Shown here: positions 33,667 to 43,900 of the stretch, in pieces
Numbering within the stretch: position 1 is the first letter of the stretch
Layout: every line of letters starts with the position of its first letter
Assembly: GCF_000426705.1 (NCBI RefSeq)
Contig: NZ_AUFW01000018.1
Span: 62,001-126,000 of the forward strand
DNA length: 64,000 nt
Origin: Spirochaeta cellobiosiphila DSM 17781
GTDB taxonomy: Bacteria; Spirochaetota; Spirochaetia; DSM-17781
Direction: 5' to 3'
Program-made: the position numbers and the translations under genes
The notes under the pieces: generated by a model
Seen by the model: the letters and a program-made list of their open reading frames with translations, nothing else
The model's database searches: none
What the model was told of the DNA's origin: nothing

Positions 33667-35745
33667 TCAACCCTTCATGGATAAAGAAATTCTATGACGC
33701 TCAACTTCTACAGTCAGGATTTTGACCTCGACTTTATCTCCCACCTTGACAATCTCTGTGGGATCATTGACATAAGAATTCGATAATTGACTGATATGAA
33801 CTAAGCCATCTTGATGTACCCCAATATCGACAAAGGCACCAAAAGCAGTCACATTTGTGATGATACCTGTGAGAGACATTCCCTTCTCAAGATCTTCTAT
33901 GGTATTAATACCATCAGCAAAAGAAATGATTTCAAACTCAGCCCGAGGATCTCTACCTGGTTTTATCAGTTCTTCTACAATGTCTTGAGCCGTATATTTA
34001 CCAATTGTATCTGATAAAATATTCATTAATTTACCCTGTATCAACTCATTTTGACGAATATCGTCTAATGTAATATTGAGGGTATTAAGGGCCTTATTAA
34101 TTTGTTCATACTGTTCAGGATGCACTCCTGTTTTATCCAGGATATTCAAACTTTCAGGTATTCTCAGAAAACCAGCTGCCTGCTCAAAAGCTTTGGGGCC
34201 GATGCCTGATACCTTTTTTATTCCCTCTTTTGAAGTAAATGATCCCTTATCCCTTCTATAATGAACTATATTATTAGCTGTTTTATTATTAAGACCAGCT
34301 ATATGTTTTAATAAACTCTCACTTGCAGTGTTAATATCAATACCCACTCTATTGACACAGGAATCGACCACAAAATCCAAGGCTTGAGAAAGATCCTTTT
34401 GATTAACATCATGTTGATACTGTCCCACTCCTAAACTTTTTGGTTCAATTTTAACTAATTCGGCTAAAGGATCCTGAAAACGTCTACCTATAGATACAGC
34501 ACCTCTTACAGTAATGTCATAATCGGGAAACTCACGACGGGCTTCTTCAGAAGCTGAATAAATACTTGCACCACTTTCATTTACCATTACACAGGGAACT
34601 GATAAGTTTAAATCTTTAAGGAATTTTTCTAGTTCACGACCTCCCGTTCCATTACCAAATGCTATTGCACTAATTTTTGCTCGTTTCATGAGATCTTCCA
34701 ATATATTCTGTGCTTCAATTTGTTTATTATGTGGTTCTAAAGGATATATGGTTCTATTTGCCAGCAAATCACCATTATCACTCAATAGTACAACCTTGCA
34801 ACCTGTTCTAAAGCCTGGATCAATACCAATAATTGCTTTATTACCAAAGGGAGAAGATAATAATAGGTTCTCCAAATTCTTCCTAAATATAGTAATAGAT
34901 TCCAAATCAGCTCGTTCTTTTAGTATATTAAGATACTCTTTTTCCAAGCTGGGTTGTAATAGTCTTTTATACCCATCTTGATAAGAGGTTTCAATCAATG
35001 CCCAAGAAGGATGTTTTTCTCTCTTATTAAGATTTTTTTTAATTATTTGAAAGGCAAGCTCGTCCTCTGGGGATAATTTTAATTTAAGATAACCTTCTGA
35101 TTCTCCTCTAAATAGAGCTAAAATTCTATGAGCTGGTTGATTATGAATGGATCCTTCATAATCAAAGTAATCTTTATATTTTTGGGCCTCAGGTTCTTTG
35201 ATTTTCTTTTTATTGACAATAGCCTTAATTACACTTTCCTGTTGAAAACATTGTCTTAAATCATTCTTAATTATTTGATCATGGCTTATCCATTCGGCAA
35301 TAATATGAACGACACCTTCTGATTCTTTCTCAGATAAAACAATCCCGTCTTTCTGTTGAAATATATCAATAGCAGATTGTTCATACCCAGCTTCCCTAGC
35401 TAAATCAGCCTTTGTTTTTTTACGTCTTTTATATGGAGCGTAAAGATCTTCCAAAGCATTTAGAGATTCTGCTTCATTTATTTGTTTTTTTAAGGAATCA
35501 GTAAGTTGACCTTGTTCATTGATTGCTTTAATTATTGCTTCTTTTCGTTTAACTAGAGAATGAAATAACTCTCTATATTTCATTATCTTTTCTAATTCTA
35601 CTTCATCCAAGTTCCCTGTAACTTCTTTTCTATAACGGGCAATAAAGGGTATAGTACAATCCTCATCAAACAGCTTCAAGGATGCCTTAACACCTGATAG
35701 GGATAAATTTGTTCTCTTAACAATAAAATTTTCCATAAAAAGCAT
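33667..35745 (-). CDS. tex: Tex-family RNA-binding protein
   Basis: This 692-residue cytoplasmic protein has the Tex domain order. The helical N-terminus contains TIPFIARYRKEVTGNLDEVEL and ALEDLYAPYKRRKKTKA. A RuvC-like YqgF domain follows (IIGIDPGFRTGCKVVLL, AFGNGTGGRE). Next are helix-hairpin-helix motifs (NIVHYRRDKGSF, KVSGIGPKAFEQ) and a C-terminal S1 domain (VTAFGAFVDIGVHQDGLVHISQ, RHRISLSMKG). Tex is linked to transcription and RNA turnover. It is slightly shorter than the usual 720-780. The ATG at 35734-35736 (MENFIVKRTNL) is an equally good start. Confidence 0.95.
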   Translation of the reverse strand: MLFMENFIVKRTNLSLSGVKASLKLFDEDCTIPFIARYRKEVTGNLDEVELEKIMKYRELFHSLVKRKEAIIKAINEQGQLTDSLKKQINEAESLNALEDLYAPYKRRKKTKADLAREAGYEQSAIDIFQQKDGIVLSEKESEGVVHIIAEWISHDQIIKNDLRQCFQQESVIKAIVNKKKIKEPEAQKYKDYFDYEGSIHNQPAHRILALFRGESEGYLKLKLSPEDELAFQIIKKNLNKREKHPSWALIETSYQDGYKRLLQPSLEKEYLNILKERADLESITIFRKNLENLLLSSPFGNKAIIGIDPGFRTGCKVVLLSDNGDLLANRTIYPLEPHNKQIEAQNILEDLMKRAKISAIAFGNGTGGRELEKFLKDLNLSVPCVMVNESGASIYSASEEARREFPDYDITVRGAVSIGRRFQDPLAELVKIEPKSLGVGQYQHDVNQKDLSQALDFVVDSCVNRVGIDINTASESLLKHIAGLNNKTANNIVHYRRDKGSFTSKEGIKKVSGIGPKAFEQAAGFLRIPESLNILDKTGVHPEQYEQINKALNTLNITLDDIRQNELIQGKLMNILSDTIGKYTAQDIVEELIKPGRDPRAEFEIISFADGINTIEDLEKGMSLTGIITNVTAFGAFVDIGVHQDGLVHISQLSNSYVNDPTEIVKVGDKVEVKILTVEVERHRISLSMKG

Positions 35746-35765
35746 ACTAACCTAAAAAAGACAGC

Positions 35766-35794
35766 TTCGCCAACGCAAAGTTTTTTGTTATTAT
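35766..35794 (+). promoter_or_regulatory. Leaderless-type promoter of xseA
   Basis: TATTAT (35789-35794) ends 7 bases before the xseA ATG. At 17 bases upstream is TTCGCC (35766-35771), a weak -35. No Shine-Dalgarno sequence is present between the -10 and the start codon. Confidence 0.45.
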
Positions 35795-35801
35795 AGAACT
35801 T

Positions 35802-37013
35802 ATGTTCTCATCAACAAAAGCACTTCAGGTAAGTGAGCTGACGCAAATCATTCAAAAATTATTAGAAGAAAATCTAAACGATATATGTCTTGAAGGTGAA
35901 ATATCAAATTATCGCCCAGCATCTTCTGGGCATGTTTATTTTACTCTTAAAGATAATCATTCAGTTATCAGTGCAGTTATGTTCAGATCATCAGCCTCTG
36001 CTTTAAGATTTCGCCCCAAGGATGGGGATTTTGTCAAAGTGACGGGACGATTAAGTGTATATCCACCTCGAGGATCTTATCAAATAGTTTGTGATACAAT
36101 GGATTTGGCTGGAGAAGGCCAATTATTAGCCATATTAGAACAGCGTAAACAAAGATTCGCTCAACTAGGTTATTTTGATGCAAATAAAAAGAAGCAGATT
36201 CCTTCCTATCCCGAACGAATTGCCATTATTACATCACCTACTGGAGCAGCTATCAGAGACATTCAACGTGTTATTAAAAGCCGATATGATAACGTCCATC
36301 TTATTGTAGTTCCGTCGCTAGTACAAGGTAATGAAGCGGGAGATGCCCTGGCTAAAAGAGTCAGACAAATTAATAGACTAGGTCTAGCTGATGTCATTAT
36401 TTTAACAAGAGGTGGTGGCTCCTTAGAAGATCTAATCTGTTTTAGTGAAGAAATCCTGGTTCAAGCAGTAGTGGACTCAAGAATACCTATTATAAGTGCA
36501 GTAGGTCATGAAATAGACTGGGCACTAACAGATTTTGCAGCTGATTATAGGGCTGCAACACCATCAGCAGCAGCAGAAAAAGTCACTGAGAACTGGCTAA
36601 ATTTTTATGATCGACTTTATTCGGCATCTCAGGATATGAGGTATTTTGTACAAAATCAAATTGATCAAGTCCGTAAAATGACTGGAATATTTAGTAAACA
36701 AGATATTCAGCGTTCTTTTCAAATATACCTCCAGCCTTTCCAGCAACGCCTAGATGAAGCCAAAGAACAACTCATGAGACATATAAAACAAAATTTAGAT
36801 GATAAGTGTAACTGGCTGAATATAAGACTAGCCCAACTTGAAGAATTTAACCCTCAAAAAATCATTAGAAGAGGGTATTCTCTTATAAAGGATGAAGAAG
36901 GAAATATTGTTTCAACATCAAAAATAGTTAATCCACAAGATCGATTAACTATTCACTTACAAGATGGTCATATTGAAACAGTTGTGCAAGGAGTTACAAA
37001 TGAAGAACAATAG
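35802..37013 (+). CDS. xseA: Exodeoxyribonuclease VII large subunit
   Basis: This 403-residue subunit has an N-terminal OB fold (VSELTQIIQKLLEENL, LEGEISNYRPASSGHVYFTLKD) and the catalytic domain (RIAIITSPTGAAIRDI, IILTRGGGSLEDL, PIISAVGHEIDWALTDFAADYRAATPSAAAE). A coiled coil and a C-terminal PQKIIRRGYSLI element follow. With XseB it digests single-stranded DNA. It has no ribosome site and probably makes a leaderless mRNA. It overlaps xseB by 14 bases. Confidence 0.96.
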   Translation: MFSSTKALQVSELTQIIQKLLEENLNDICLEGEISNYRPASSGHVYFTLKDNHSVISAVMFRSSASALRFRPKDGDFVKVTGRLSVYPPRGSYQIVCDTMDLAGEGQLLAILEQRKQRFAQLGYFDANKKKQIPSYPERIAIITSPTGAAIRDIQRVIKSRYDNVHLIVVPSLVQGNEAGDALAKRVRQINRLGLADVIILTRGGGSLEDLICFSEEILVQAVVDSRIPIISAVGHEIDWALTDFAADYRAATPSAAAEKVTENWLNFYDRLYSASQDMRYFVQNQIDQVRKMTGIFSKQDIQRSFQIYLQPFQQRLDEAKEQLMRHIKQNLDDKCNWLNIRLAQLEEFNPQKIIRRGYSLIKDEEGNIVSTSKIVNPQDRLTIHLQDGHIETVVQGVTNEEQ

Positions 37014-37239
37014 CTTTGAAGATAGATTAACACGGCTTGAAGAAATAAGTAATCTAATTAAGACAGGTCAAATCCCATTAGATGAAGCAGTTGATTCCTT
37101 TGAAGAAGGGATGAAATTAGCTACCTCTTTAGAAAAAGACCTAAAAAAGATTGAAAAAAAAGTAGAAATACTTATGAATCCGATTGAGGATAAAACAAAT
37201 GATGCCGAAATCGGTTTATTTGATGATATTGTAGAATAG
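37000..37239 (+). CDS. xseB: Exodeoxyribonuclease VII small subunit
   Basis: This 79-residue helical-hairpin protein has the family motifs FEDRLTRLEEISNLIKTGQIPLDEAV and FEEGMKLA. I start at ATG 37000, which has AAGGAG at 36988-36993; the longer frame (36964) runs into xseA coding sequence and lacks a ribosome site. The acidic tail is normal. It sits 5 bases before the following gene. Confidence 0.93.
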   Translation: MKNNSFEDRLTRLEEISNLIKTGQIPLDEAVDSFEEGMKLATSLEKDLKKIEKKVEILMNPIEDKTNDAEIGLFDDIVE

Positions 37240-37244
37240 GGGTC

Positions 37245-38780
37245 ATGATGTTTCATCATAGAGAAGATTTAACAGTTGATGAGATTAATAGCTATCTAGA
37301 AGAAAATCTAAGCCAGCTCTTTTCTTATTATAAATATCTAAAAGCAGGTAGAACCAGAATATTAAATAGCTTGTTAATATCAAAAATATTAAATGAATCA
37401 ACCAGAATTGAAGAAGTTTTGGATTTGTTTGGAGCAAAAAGTAATACTAAGTGGTTTCCCTTTAGGGAAGCTAATAGTGCTGTCAAGCGCTTCTCAAATG
37501 TTCTCTATATTTTCTTACATGTCCATGCCAATTACAAAAGATACAAACTAAAGAGTGATTCAAAGGACTTTTATCCTTTGACAGGGCAATCGCTGCATAA
37601 GGCTGGCCAAATATTGCTAGACTCATTAGACCAATGGTATGCCTATGGACAAGAGATAAAATTAACTTTTTTAGAAATATCATTACCCAAGAATATTGAA
37701 TCAAAATTACCACTTAACAAGTTAAATCATACTCGTAAAAAACTTAATATCAAATCCCCAGATAGATATATCGTAAACATGGCTACTTCTTTTTTGAATT
37801 TATTTACAAATACAGAGGTTTTAGAACTATGTCCCAGTGGAGAATGTGATTATGCAAGTTTTATCCCAGAACAAATTAGTGAAAAAGACTTAAGATCATT
37901 AGAAACAGAATTCCATAATTTACAAAGCTTTTATGACACAAATATTGGTTTTACCAGTGTTGAAGATTATGATGATGATCTCCCCTTAATTAGAGGGCAT
38001 GCCTCAATAATCTTTCATCTCCTGGAAGGGGCCACAGATTTAATCCATTATTATGAAAGACATATGATGGAGTTTATTGGAAAAACAAAAACACATAATC
38101 CTATGAACATAAGTCAGGAAGATGTTCTCAGCTTACTTTTTGACTATTGTCTAAAGTATTCAAGGCTTTTTTTAGATCAATCCATTAGCCTGTGCCAATC
38201 TGTTATTGCGGCCTATGCACACAAAACAACTATAGAAGTACCTGTACCTGTATATAGAGGTTTTCATGTACGGCCTTCTACTCTTATAGCAAAGATTGTT
38301 CAACATTATGGTAGTCAAATATGGGTATATATGGATGATTTTAAATGTAATGCCGCTGTTCCTTTAGACCTATTTCGCTTGAATGAAAAAATAAATGCAG
38401 TAAAAAGAAAAAATATATCAAACACTATCATGCAATTAGACTCATTACATGATGATGAACTAATGCCATTAGAACAACGCATCCATAGAGCATTCCAAGA
38501 ATTAATGGAAAAAGAGCTTATTATAAGCTATTCCTTAGTCCCACATATTCCTGAATGTAAAAAAGTAGTTGAAGAATCCTTTGGAGAATATATAAACAGG
38601 ATAATTGCCTATATGTTAGCAGAAGGTAAAATAGATATTAGGACCGATATAAAAGTTAAATTTGAAGGAGATTCAAGAGTTCTCAAAGACATCAAAATTC
38701 TGGCAGAGAATGGATACGGAGAAGATGAATTCGGTAATAACATTATATTGCCAAAAGAATTGTCCTATCTTAGACGTTAG
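37245..38780 (+). CDS. Large cytoplasmic protein with an internal HPr-like domain
   Basis: This 511-residue protein is mostly of unknown fold. Residues about 333-400 match the phosphocarrier HPr: VPVPVYRGFHVRPSTLIAKIV keeps the phosphorylatable histidine (His341) and following arginine of GLHARPA. The segment CNAAVPLDLFRL aligns with NAKSIMGLMSL, where the regulatory Ser46 is not conserved. The N-terminal 330 residues are alpha-helical with no motif I recognise, and the C-terminal 110 are charged. No PTS enzyme I or HPr kinase is in the window. The HPr-like part may act as a phospho-switch within a larger regulator. It follows xseB by 5 bases. Confidence 0.75.
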   Translation: MMFHHREDLTVDEINSYLEENLSQLFSYYKYLKAGRTRILNSLLISKILNESTRIEEVLDLFGAKSNTKWFPFREANSAVKRFSNVLYIFLHVHANYKRYKLKSDSKDFYPLTGQSLHKAGQILLDSLDQWYAYGQEIKLTFLEISLPKNIESKLPLNKLNHTRKKLNIKSPDRYIVNMATSFLNLFTNTEVLELCPSGECDYASFIPEQISEKDLRSLETEFHNLQSFYDTNIGFTSVEDYDDDLPLIRGHASIIFHLLEGATDLIHYYERHMMEFIGKTKTHNPMNISQEDVLSLLFDYCLKYSRLFLDQSISLCQSVIAAYAHKTTIEVPVPVYRGFHVRPSTLIAKIVQHYGSQIWVYMDDFKCNAAVPLDLFRLNEKINAVKRKNISNTIMQLDSLHDDELMPLEQRIHRAFQELMEKELIISYSLVPHIPECKKVVEESFGEYINRIIAYMLAEGKIDIRTDIKVKFEGDSRVLKDIKILAENGYGEDEFGNNIILPKELSYLRR

Positions 38781-39211
38781 GGAAGATTAAACTCTAACCT
38801 ATCTCCTACTTTGATACCTTTTTTTTCAAAATAACCTTGATTCATCTCCAGGGCATATTGGACGGAATAGGCAGAGTTAGTTGTTTTTTCCGTTAAAGGA
38901 GACATTGTATGTATTTCCTTTATAACTTTCTCTTTGTTAATATAAGCAATAGATAAGGGTAAATAGGTGTTTTTCATCCAAAAATGTAATTGCTTTTCAG
39001 TATCAAAGACAAAAAGCATTCCATGATCAAATTCCATCTTTTTTCTATACATCAAGCCTTTTTCTCTTTTGCTGTCTGTATCTGCAATTTCAGCTTGTAT
39101 TATATTATCACCAATTTTTATCTCTACAATATCTGCATTGGTACAGCTATTAAGTATTAAACTAAAATTTATTAAGAAAATTACCCTTATTAACATCTTC
39201 ATAAGCTTCAT
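38777..39211 (-). CDS. DUF192-family lipoprotein
   Basis: This 144-residue protein has a lipobox (LNSC, Cys23) and a full DUF192 domain (ADTDSKREKGLMYRKKM, DHGMLFVFDTEKQLHFWMKNTYLPLSIAYI, YALEMNQGYFEKKGIKVGD). DUF192 proteins are widespread envelope proteins without established function. It is the last gene of the six-gene operon that begins at 48442 and overlaps the preceding gene by 50 bases. Its stop overlaps the stop of the convergent HPr-like gene by 4 bases. Confidence 0.88.
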   Translation of the reverse strand: MKLMKMLIRVIFLINFSLILNSCTNADIVEIKIGDNIIQAEIADTDSKREKGLMYRKKMEFDHGMLFVFDTEKQLHFWMKNTYLPLSIAYINKEKVIKEIHTMSPLTEKTTNSAYSVQYALEMNQGYFEKKGIKVGDRLEFNLP

Positions 39212-39695
39212 TCGCTCTCCCCTGTTGTAACAATTGTTGTTGAATTAAACGATCAACGTATTTAACAGTTAGTGGTCTTTCTAAACTTAAAATAATATTA
39301 TCCCCAATCCAGCGAACGGCTTCAGGATCTAGTTCTGTAGATTCTCCATACTTTCTCACTAAAGTGGTGTACATTGTATAATGGTCTGTTTCTTCTGGAT
39401 TTAATTCCAATGTAATTATATATAACTTATTATCTATAAATTGAAAAGAAGCCCAGTTGATATAGGAAAAACCACGACATTCTATCAAAGTTGTATTGGG
39501 TTCATCAAGTAAACTTACATCAGGAGATCCTCTATAGTTAAAAAGATTATTTTCAGTCAGTTTTTGTTGTACCAGCTCAAAACTGTCTCCCATGAAAATA
39601 TTATCAAACCCTTTCGATAATTGATCAGAATCCTGGGCATGAATGGAACCAGTAAAAACAATAAACACTAGAAGAAGTAAAACAAATCTTCCCAT
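39162..39695 (-). CDS. Exported protein of unknown function
   Basis: This 177-residue protein has a clear signal peptide (cleavage near SIHAQDSD). The mature part, SKGFDNIFMGDSFELVQQKL, SLLDEPNTTLIECRGFSYI and LYIITLELNPEETDHYTMYTTLVRKYG, resembles small periplasmic proteins that follow mRNA-level neighbours in spirochaetes; I can give no function. It overlaps the DUF192 gene by 50 bases, unusually long for a same-strand pair. Confidence 0.72.
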   Translation of the reverse strand: MGRFVLLLLVFIVFTGSIHAQDSDQLSKGFDNIFMGDSFELVQQKLTENNLFNYRGSPDVSLLDEPNTTLIECRGFSYINWASFQFIDNKLYIITLELNPEETDHYTMYTTLVRKYGESTELDPEAVRWIGDNIILSLERPLTVKYVDRLIQQQLLQQGRANEAYEDVNKGNFLNKF

Positions 39696-39696
39696 A

Positions 39697-40020
39697 TTAC
39701 GACCTTAGGTATAATAATGCTAATAGAACAAAAAGAATAACTAAAATGGGTAAGGTTATCAAAAAGACAATATCCCTTTTATTCACTGCTAGTTTAGCTT
39801 TTTGTTGTTTTTGCTTAAGAGATAAAGCAGGTGCCATATGCCCACAAACAGGGCATCCTCTTGAAAAAAACTTAGCTTCATTTGAATAATGACATTCCGG
39901 ACACATTACCTTTGTAAAAGAGGTACGACAGGAGGGACAAATTTCAGCATTAAAGGGCACTTCTTTACCACATTTTGAACAATAAAAATGCGGTTTCTCT
40001 CTGTCTTTTGTTTTTTTCAT
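39697..40020 (-). CDS. Double zinc-ribbon protein with C-terminal membrane anchor
   Basis: This 107-residue protein has two four-cysteine ribbons (FYCSKCGKEVPFNAEICPSC and VMCPECHYSNEA...RGCPVCGH) followed by a basic stretch and one hydrophobic segment (about residues 85-104). It should sit on the inner membrane with the ribbons in the cytoplasm. It overlaps the upstream gene by 4 bases. Role unknown; within this operon it may be an adaptor for the large sensor phosphatase. Confidence 0.8.
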   Translation of the reverse strand: MKKTKDREKPHFYCSKCGKEVPFNAEICPSCRTSFTKVMCPECHYSNEAKFFSRGCPVCGHMAPALSLKQKQQKAKLAVNKRDIVFLITLPILVILFVLLALLYLRS

Positions 40021-40919
40021 TTTAAATATTCAAAATCCTCCCAGTATAAAGTAATAATGAAAAACTCTTCCCTATAGCTGTCCATAGATCTTGAATAAGT
40101 CAAATCAAGAGATAAACCTTCTTTATTAACAATACTATCCAATTGAGATATATTGATTTCAATTTCAAGATTTTCAATCCCATCATAATAATATCCAATT
40201 ATATCGTGGATTTTCTCCTTCACATTCCATAGATAGATTGGGCCTTGTTTTACTTGATTAGGAATTTCTATCACATATTTCGCTGATTCAGACCTATCAT
40301 GATACAGATACAAATAGTAGGGACCTTCCCTAACAGCATCACTATCACGATTGACTAACATAAAGAGACTATTCTGAAATGTTTTAGCTTTTATACTATT
40401 TGGTAGCTGTTCACGATAGTCTTCAGCATCATTTATATCGAAAGTAGCGATATTATTATCAGACTCTCTAGTATAAACAGTAGGTATAAAATCTTCACTA
40501 AATATTGATAATGCAGGAATGGTCAGCCAATCGCGAGAATCACCGTCTAAAATAATGGGAGGATAAGAAACTGTAGGTAATTTATCCCAGAGAATATAAG
40601 AGGGGGTTACCTCTTCACTCCATAGATCCAAGACAATCATCTTATCTTTTTCATATTGTTCAAGATCAAGAATATAGACTTCTTGTTCTTTCGTTGTAGA
40701 TTCTCCAAAATATCCGATTAAATACTTTTTTGCATTGATTAGATGTCGTGTTTCTCCTCCATAAATCCAATGCCAGCTTGAATCATGATCTAAACTATTA
40801 AGATTAATGTCATCAGTTAAGAAAAACGAAAAAACACTATCTTCAGGATTATTAATGTCTAAGGAGAAACTATTAACTGTCATTAGTATAAAGAGGGGTA
40901 AGAATAACTTTCTCATCAT
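40017..40919 (-). CDS. Exported protein of unknown function
   Basis: This 300-residue protein has a signal sequence (cleavage near NSFS-LDI). The mature part is beta-rich: DSSWHWIYGGETRHLINAKKYLIGYFGEST, ILDGDSRDWLTIPALSIF and PYYLYLYHDRSESAKYVIEIP. The DGDSRDW segment resembles the start of carbohydrate-binding (CBM9-like) domains. I do not recognise a family. It begins directly after the stop of the 1508-residue sensor phosphatase and is probably a periplasmic partner of it. Confidence 0.7.
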   Translation of the reverse strand: MMRKLFLPLFILMTVNSFSLDINNPEDSVFSFFLTDDINLNSLDHDSSWHWIYGGETRHLINAKKYLIGYFGESTTKEQEVYILDLEQYEKDKMIVLDLWSEEVTPSYILWDKLPTVSYPPIILDGDSRDWLTIPALSIFSEDFIPTVYTRESDNNIATFDINDAEDYREQLPNSIKAKTFQNSLFMLVNRDSDAVREGPYYLYLYHDRSESAKYVIEIPNQVKQGPIYLWNVKEKIHDIIGYYYDGIENLEIEINISQLDSIVNKEGLSLDLTYSRSMDSYREEFFIITLYWEDFEYLK

Positions 40920-43900
40920 TTATTTCCTTTGTATTCCTAATATGGTTAGATCGTCATACTGTTCATCTTCTTTAATGTATGAATAATATCTGTATTCCTG
41001 TAAATCAGTATAATCAAGCGGATAACCAAAATATTCTTCATATTGAACAAAATGCTCTCTTAAAAAATCATCTACTTTCACATCAATCCTTATTTTATCA
41101 TTAATAGAGGCTTTTGGATCGGGATATAACCTGAAAACCTTCTCCAATGAGACCATGGCTAAAACGACTTCTTGAATAGTACCATTGCAACTTGAAAAAT
41201 CAAAGTCCAAAGGAGAATCCTCACCTAAAGGATTGTGATACTTAAATAATTGATATTTTTGTCGATTCATTACAGAATCTATGACTTGATGTAGACGTTC
41301 CAAACTAAACTCTTCTGTATCTTTACCTGCCAAGTGTGTAATTAATGTACCTTCTCTTTGATGATCAGGATTACTACACACTTCGATCTCATATTTAGAA
41401 TTTCTTAAATGGCGTTGTGCCTCTTCGAGTCCATCTGTAAAGAAAAATAACATATCACCACGATTAAGTATAATCTTTTGTTGCTTAAAACCACTCTGCA
41501 TTTCTACTAGCATTGATGGAAATACTCCTGCGGCAGGTGTTTCAGTCATATGTTTTTGGTAACTAATGCCTTTTTGAGCGTCCCATCCATGAATTGTTTT
41601 ATCTCCAGCATGACAAAAATAGGCTTCACCAGTTCTGATATTTAATATCCCCAAATTGAATGCGGCAAAGCGTCCTTTAAATCCTCTTTCTTCTAAGAGA
41701 TCATTTATCCTATAAACTAGAGGAGGCAAATTAACTTTTTGTTTTGTATTATACTCACGAAAATGATTAAGAAATATAGTAGCAACTTCTACCATAATAA
41801 GGGAAGCAGGAACACCTTTTCCAGCAACATCACATTTAATTAATGCGTAATGTTCATTATCTAATTTTCGATAATCAAAATAATCACCCGAGACCCCCTT
41901 AGCCCCTTCATAATACCCAAAAAAGTCAGCATACTTTGTAGATTCCCCACCAGTTGTCATTTTACGCCCAGAATCATCCGAATCTAAGGGAATAAACATT
42001 TTTTGCACTTCTTTACCAACAGTTAATTCTTTGTTAGCTTCTGCAGCTTTTACCAAACCTTTTGTCATTTGATTTATAGTCTGAGCTAAGAGTTCTAGTT
42101 CGTCTTTTGAAGTAATATCTATCTTATGGTTTTTAAGTTCACTCTTATCTTCTGTATCCCTTATTATTTCTATTCCTTTAACAAGTTTTTTAATGGGATT
42201 TACAGTTATTGAAGAGAGTATAATAGAGCCAACTATTCCTAATGTTATGGCAATAAGAGCTATTATACCTGTTCGTTTGATTAGCTCATTTCGGCTTGCC
42301 CTGATTTCTTCCCTTATACGTTCAGTGGATACAACAACACGTACTGTTCCTCTATAATAAGTATCTTCCCCTCTTCTAGCATAAGTTATGGGTTTGTAGA
42401 ATAAATACGATGGAATACTTAGATCTAAGTGTTCTGTATCAAAATTAGGATAGGTGCCTGTATATTTTGATAAATTATCAAGAATATTATTTCTCAAACT
42501 ATCTAATTCATATATCTGATCAAATAAATCACTTCTAATCCTAGTTGAATTTTGATCAGTTCCAGTATGAAGACTCGCTTCTTGAGTCAATCTATCGATC
42601 TCAGAGGATATATCTTGTAATGAAGCCTTTCCTTCCTGGTTTATCCTTAAAGCTAAGTCATTAATCTGATTAGTTATTTCATCTTCATAGGTACTTATTC
42701 CTTGAACATAATTATCTGTATTAATATTATCTTTGAGATAGGAGCTATCAAAGTTACTTACACCCCATACATGATTATATTCAGAACGGTTTTCACGACC
42801 AGGTCCAGTTATTACACTAAATTGGGCATCTGACATAGCTGACATTTGCTGAGGAATGAGACTCAATTCCAGCTCGCTTTCTGAAGGCAAATAATTAGAA
42901 GCGGACTTAGAAAATCCTGTCATCAGAACTTCAGCTTGTTGTTTCAAAGCACTGGCAAGATTTTCTTGTTGATTACCAATCATGAAAAAACCTAGTGCTA
43001 ACGAAATCATCAATAATACTGTTGTCAGCAAAATGAGAATAGAGAAAGCAAACTTGAATCTTAATCCGAAACCTTTACGCTTCAATTCATTAATCCTTGT
43101 TCTTTTTTCTTCGGCAGAAAGATGTCCTTTCTGTACGAGGATAAGCATATCACCGGCTAATCTATTTTCTTTTATAGGATAGACAAATATTTGACCAAAA
43201 CTAAAAAGAGTCACTATTGCCAATAAACACAATATTACAATAGATACTAAATAATTCGCATTTAAAACAAAACGATGTTGGGGAAGAGAGATAAAACCAG
43301 GTTCTTCCCAGGAGAAATCTCCAAATTTTACAGTTCCTGAAGGCTGAATATAAAGATAGGATTTAGCAAAATAGGTTCCTCTTCTTGGATGAACTAACCC
43401 AATTCTATATTTTCCCTCAGGGATATCACTTATAACTAGATCTCGTATTTGTTTATCTGAACTAATTTGGTAAGAACCATCAGATATATTATAAGTATAA
43501 TCGAAAGGAGCAATACCATCCCGGTCTAAGTAGATAGAAGAAACAGCCCCACCTTCAAGAAATCCCCTTCCAATAATATGAATAGAGATTCTACCAAAAT
43601 CATCCTGGTTTGAATCAATCCAGGAGATATAAGTTACTGGTTGATATTTATTAACTCGAAATAAAGTGGAGGCAATGGGTCCACTATTACCTACAGAGTC
43701 AAAAGCCTTGACCTTTAAGGCATATAAACCATTATCCATATTATTAAAAGTGATAGACCCTTTTTTATTATTAATAATAGTGCCAGGATCTGTACCTGAA
43801 AAACTAGGATTTATGATTGTACTAGGCTCTCCTAAATAATTAAGCTTGTAACTATAACCTTGTAGATAGGGTTCATTGATTGTCCAATTAATTTTAGGTG

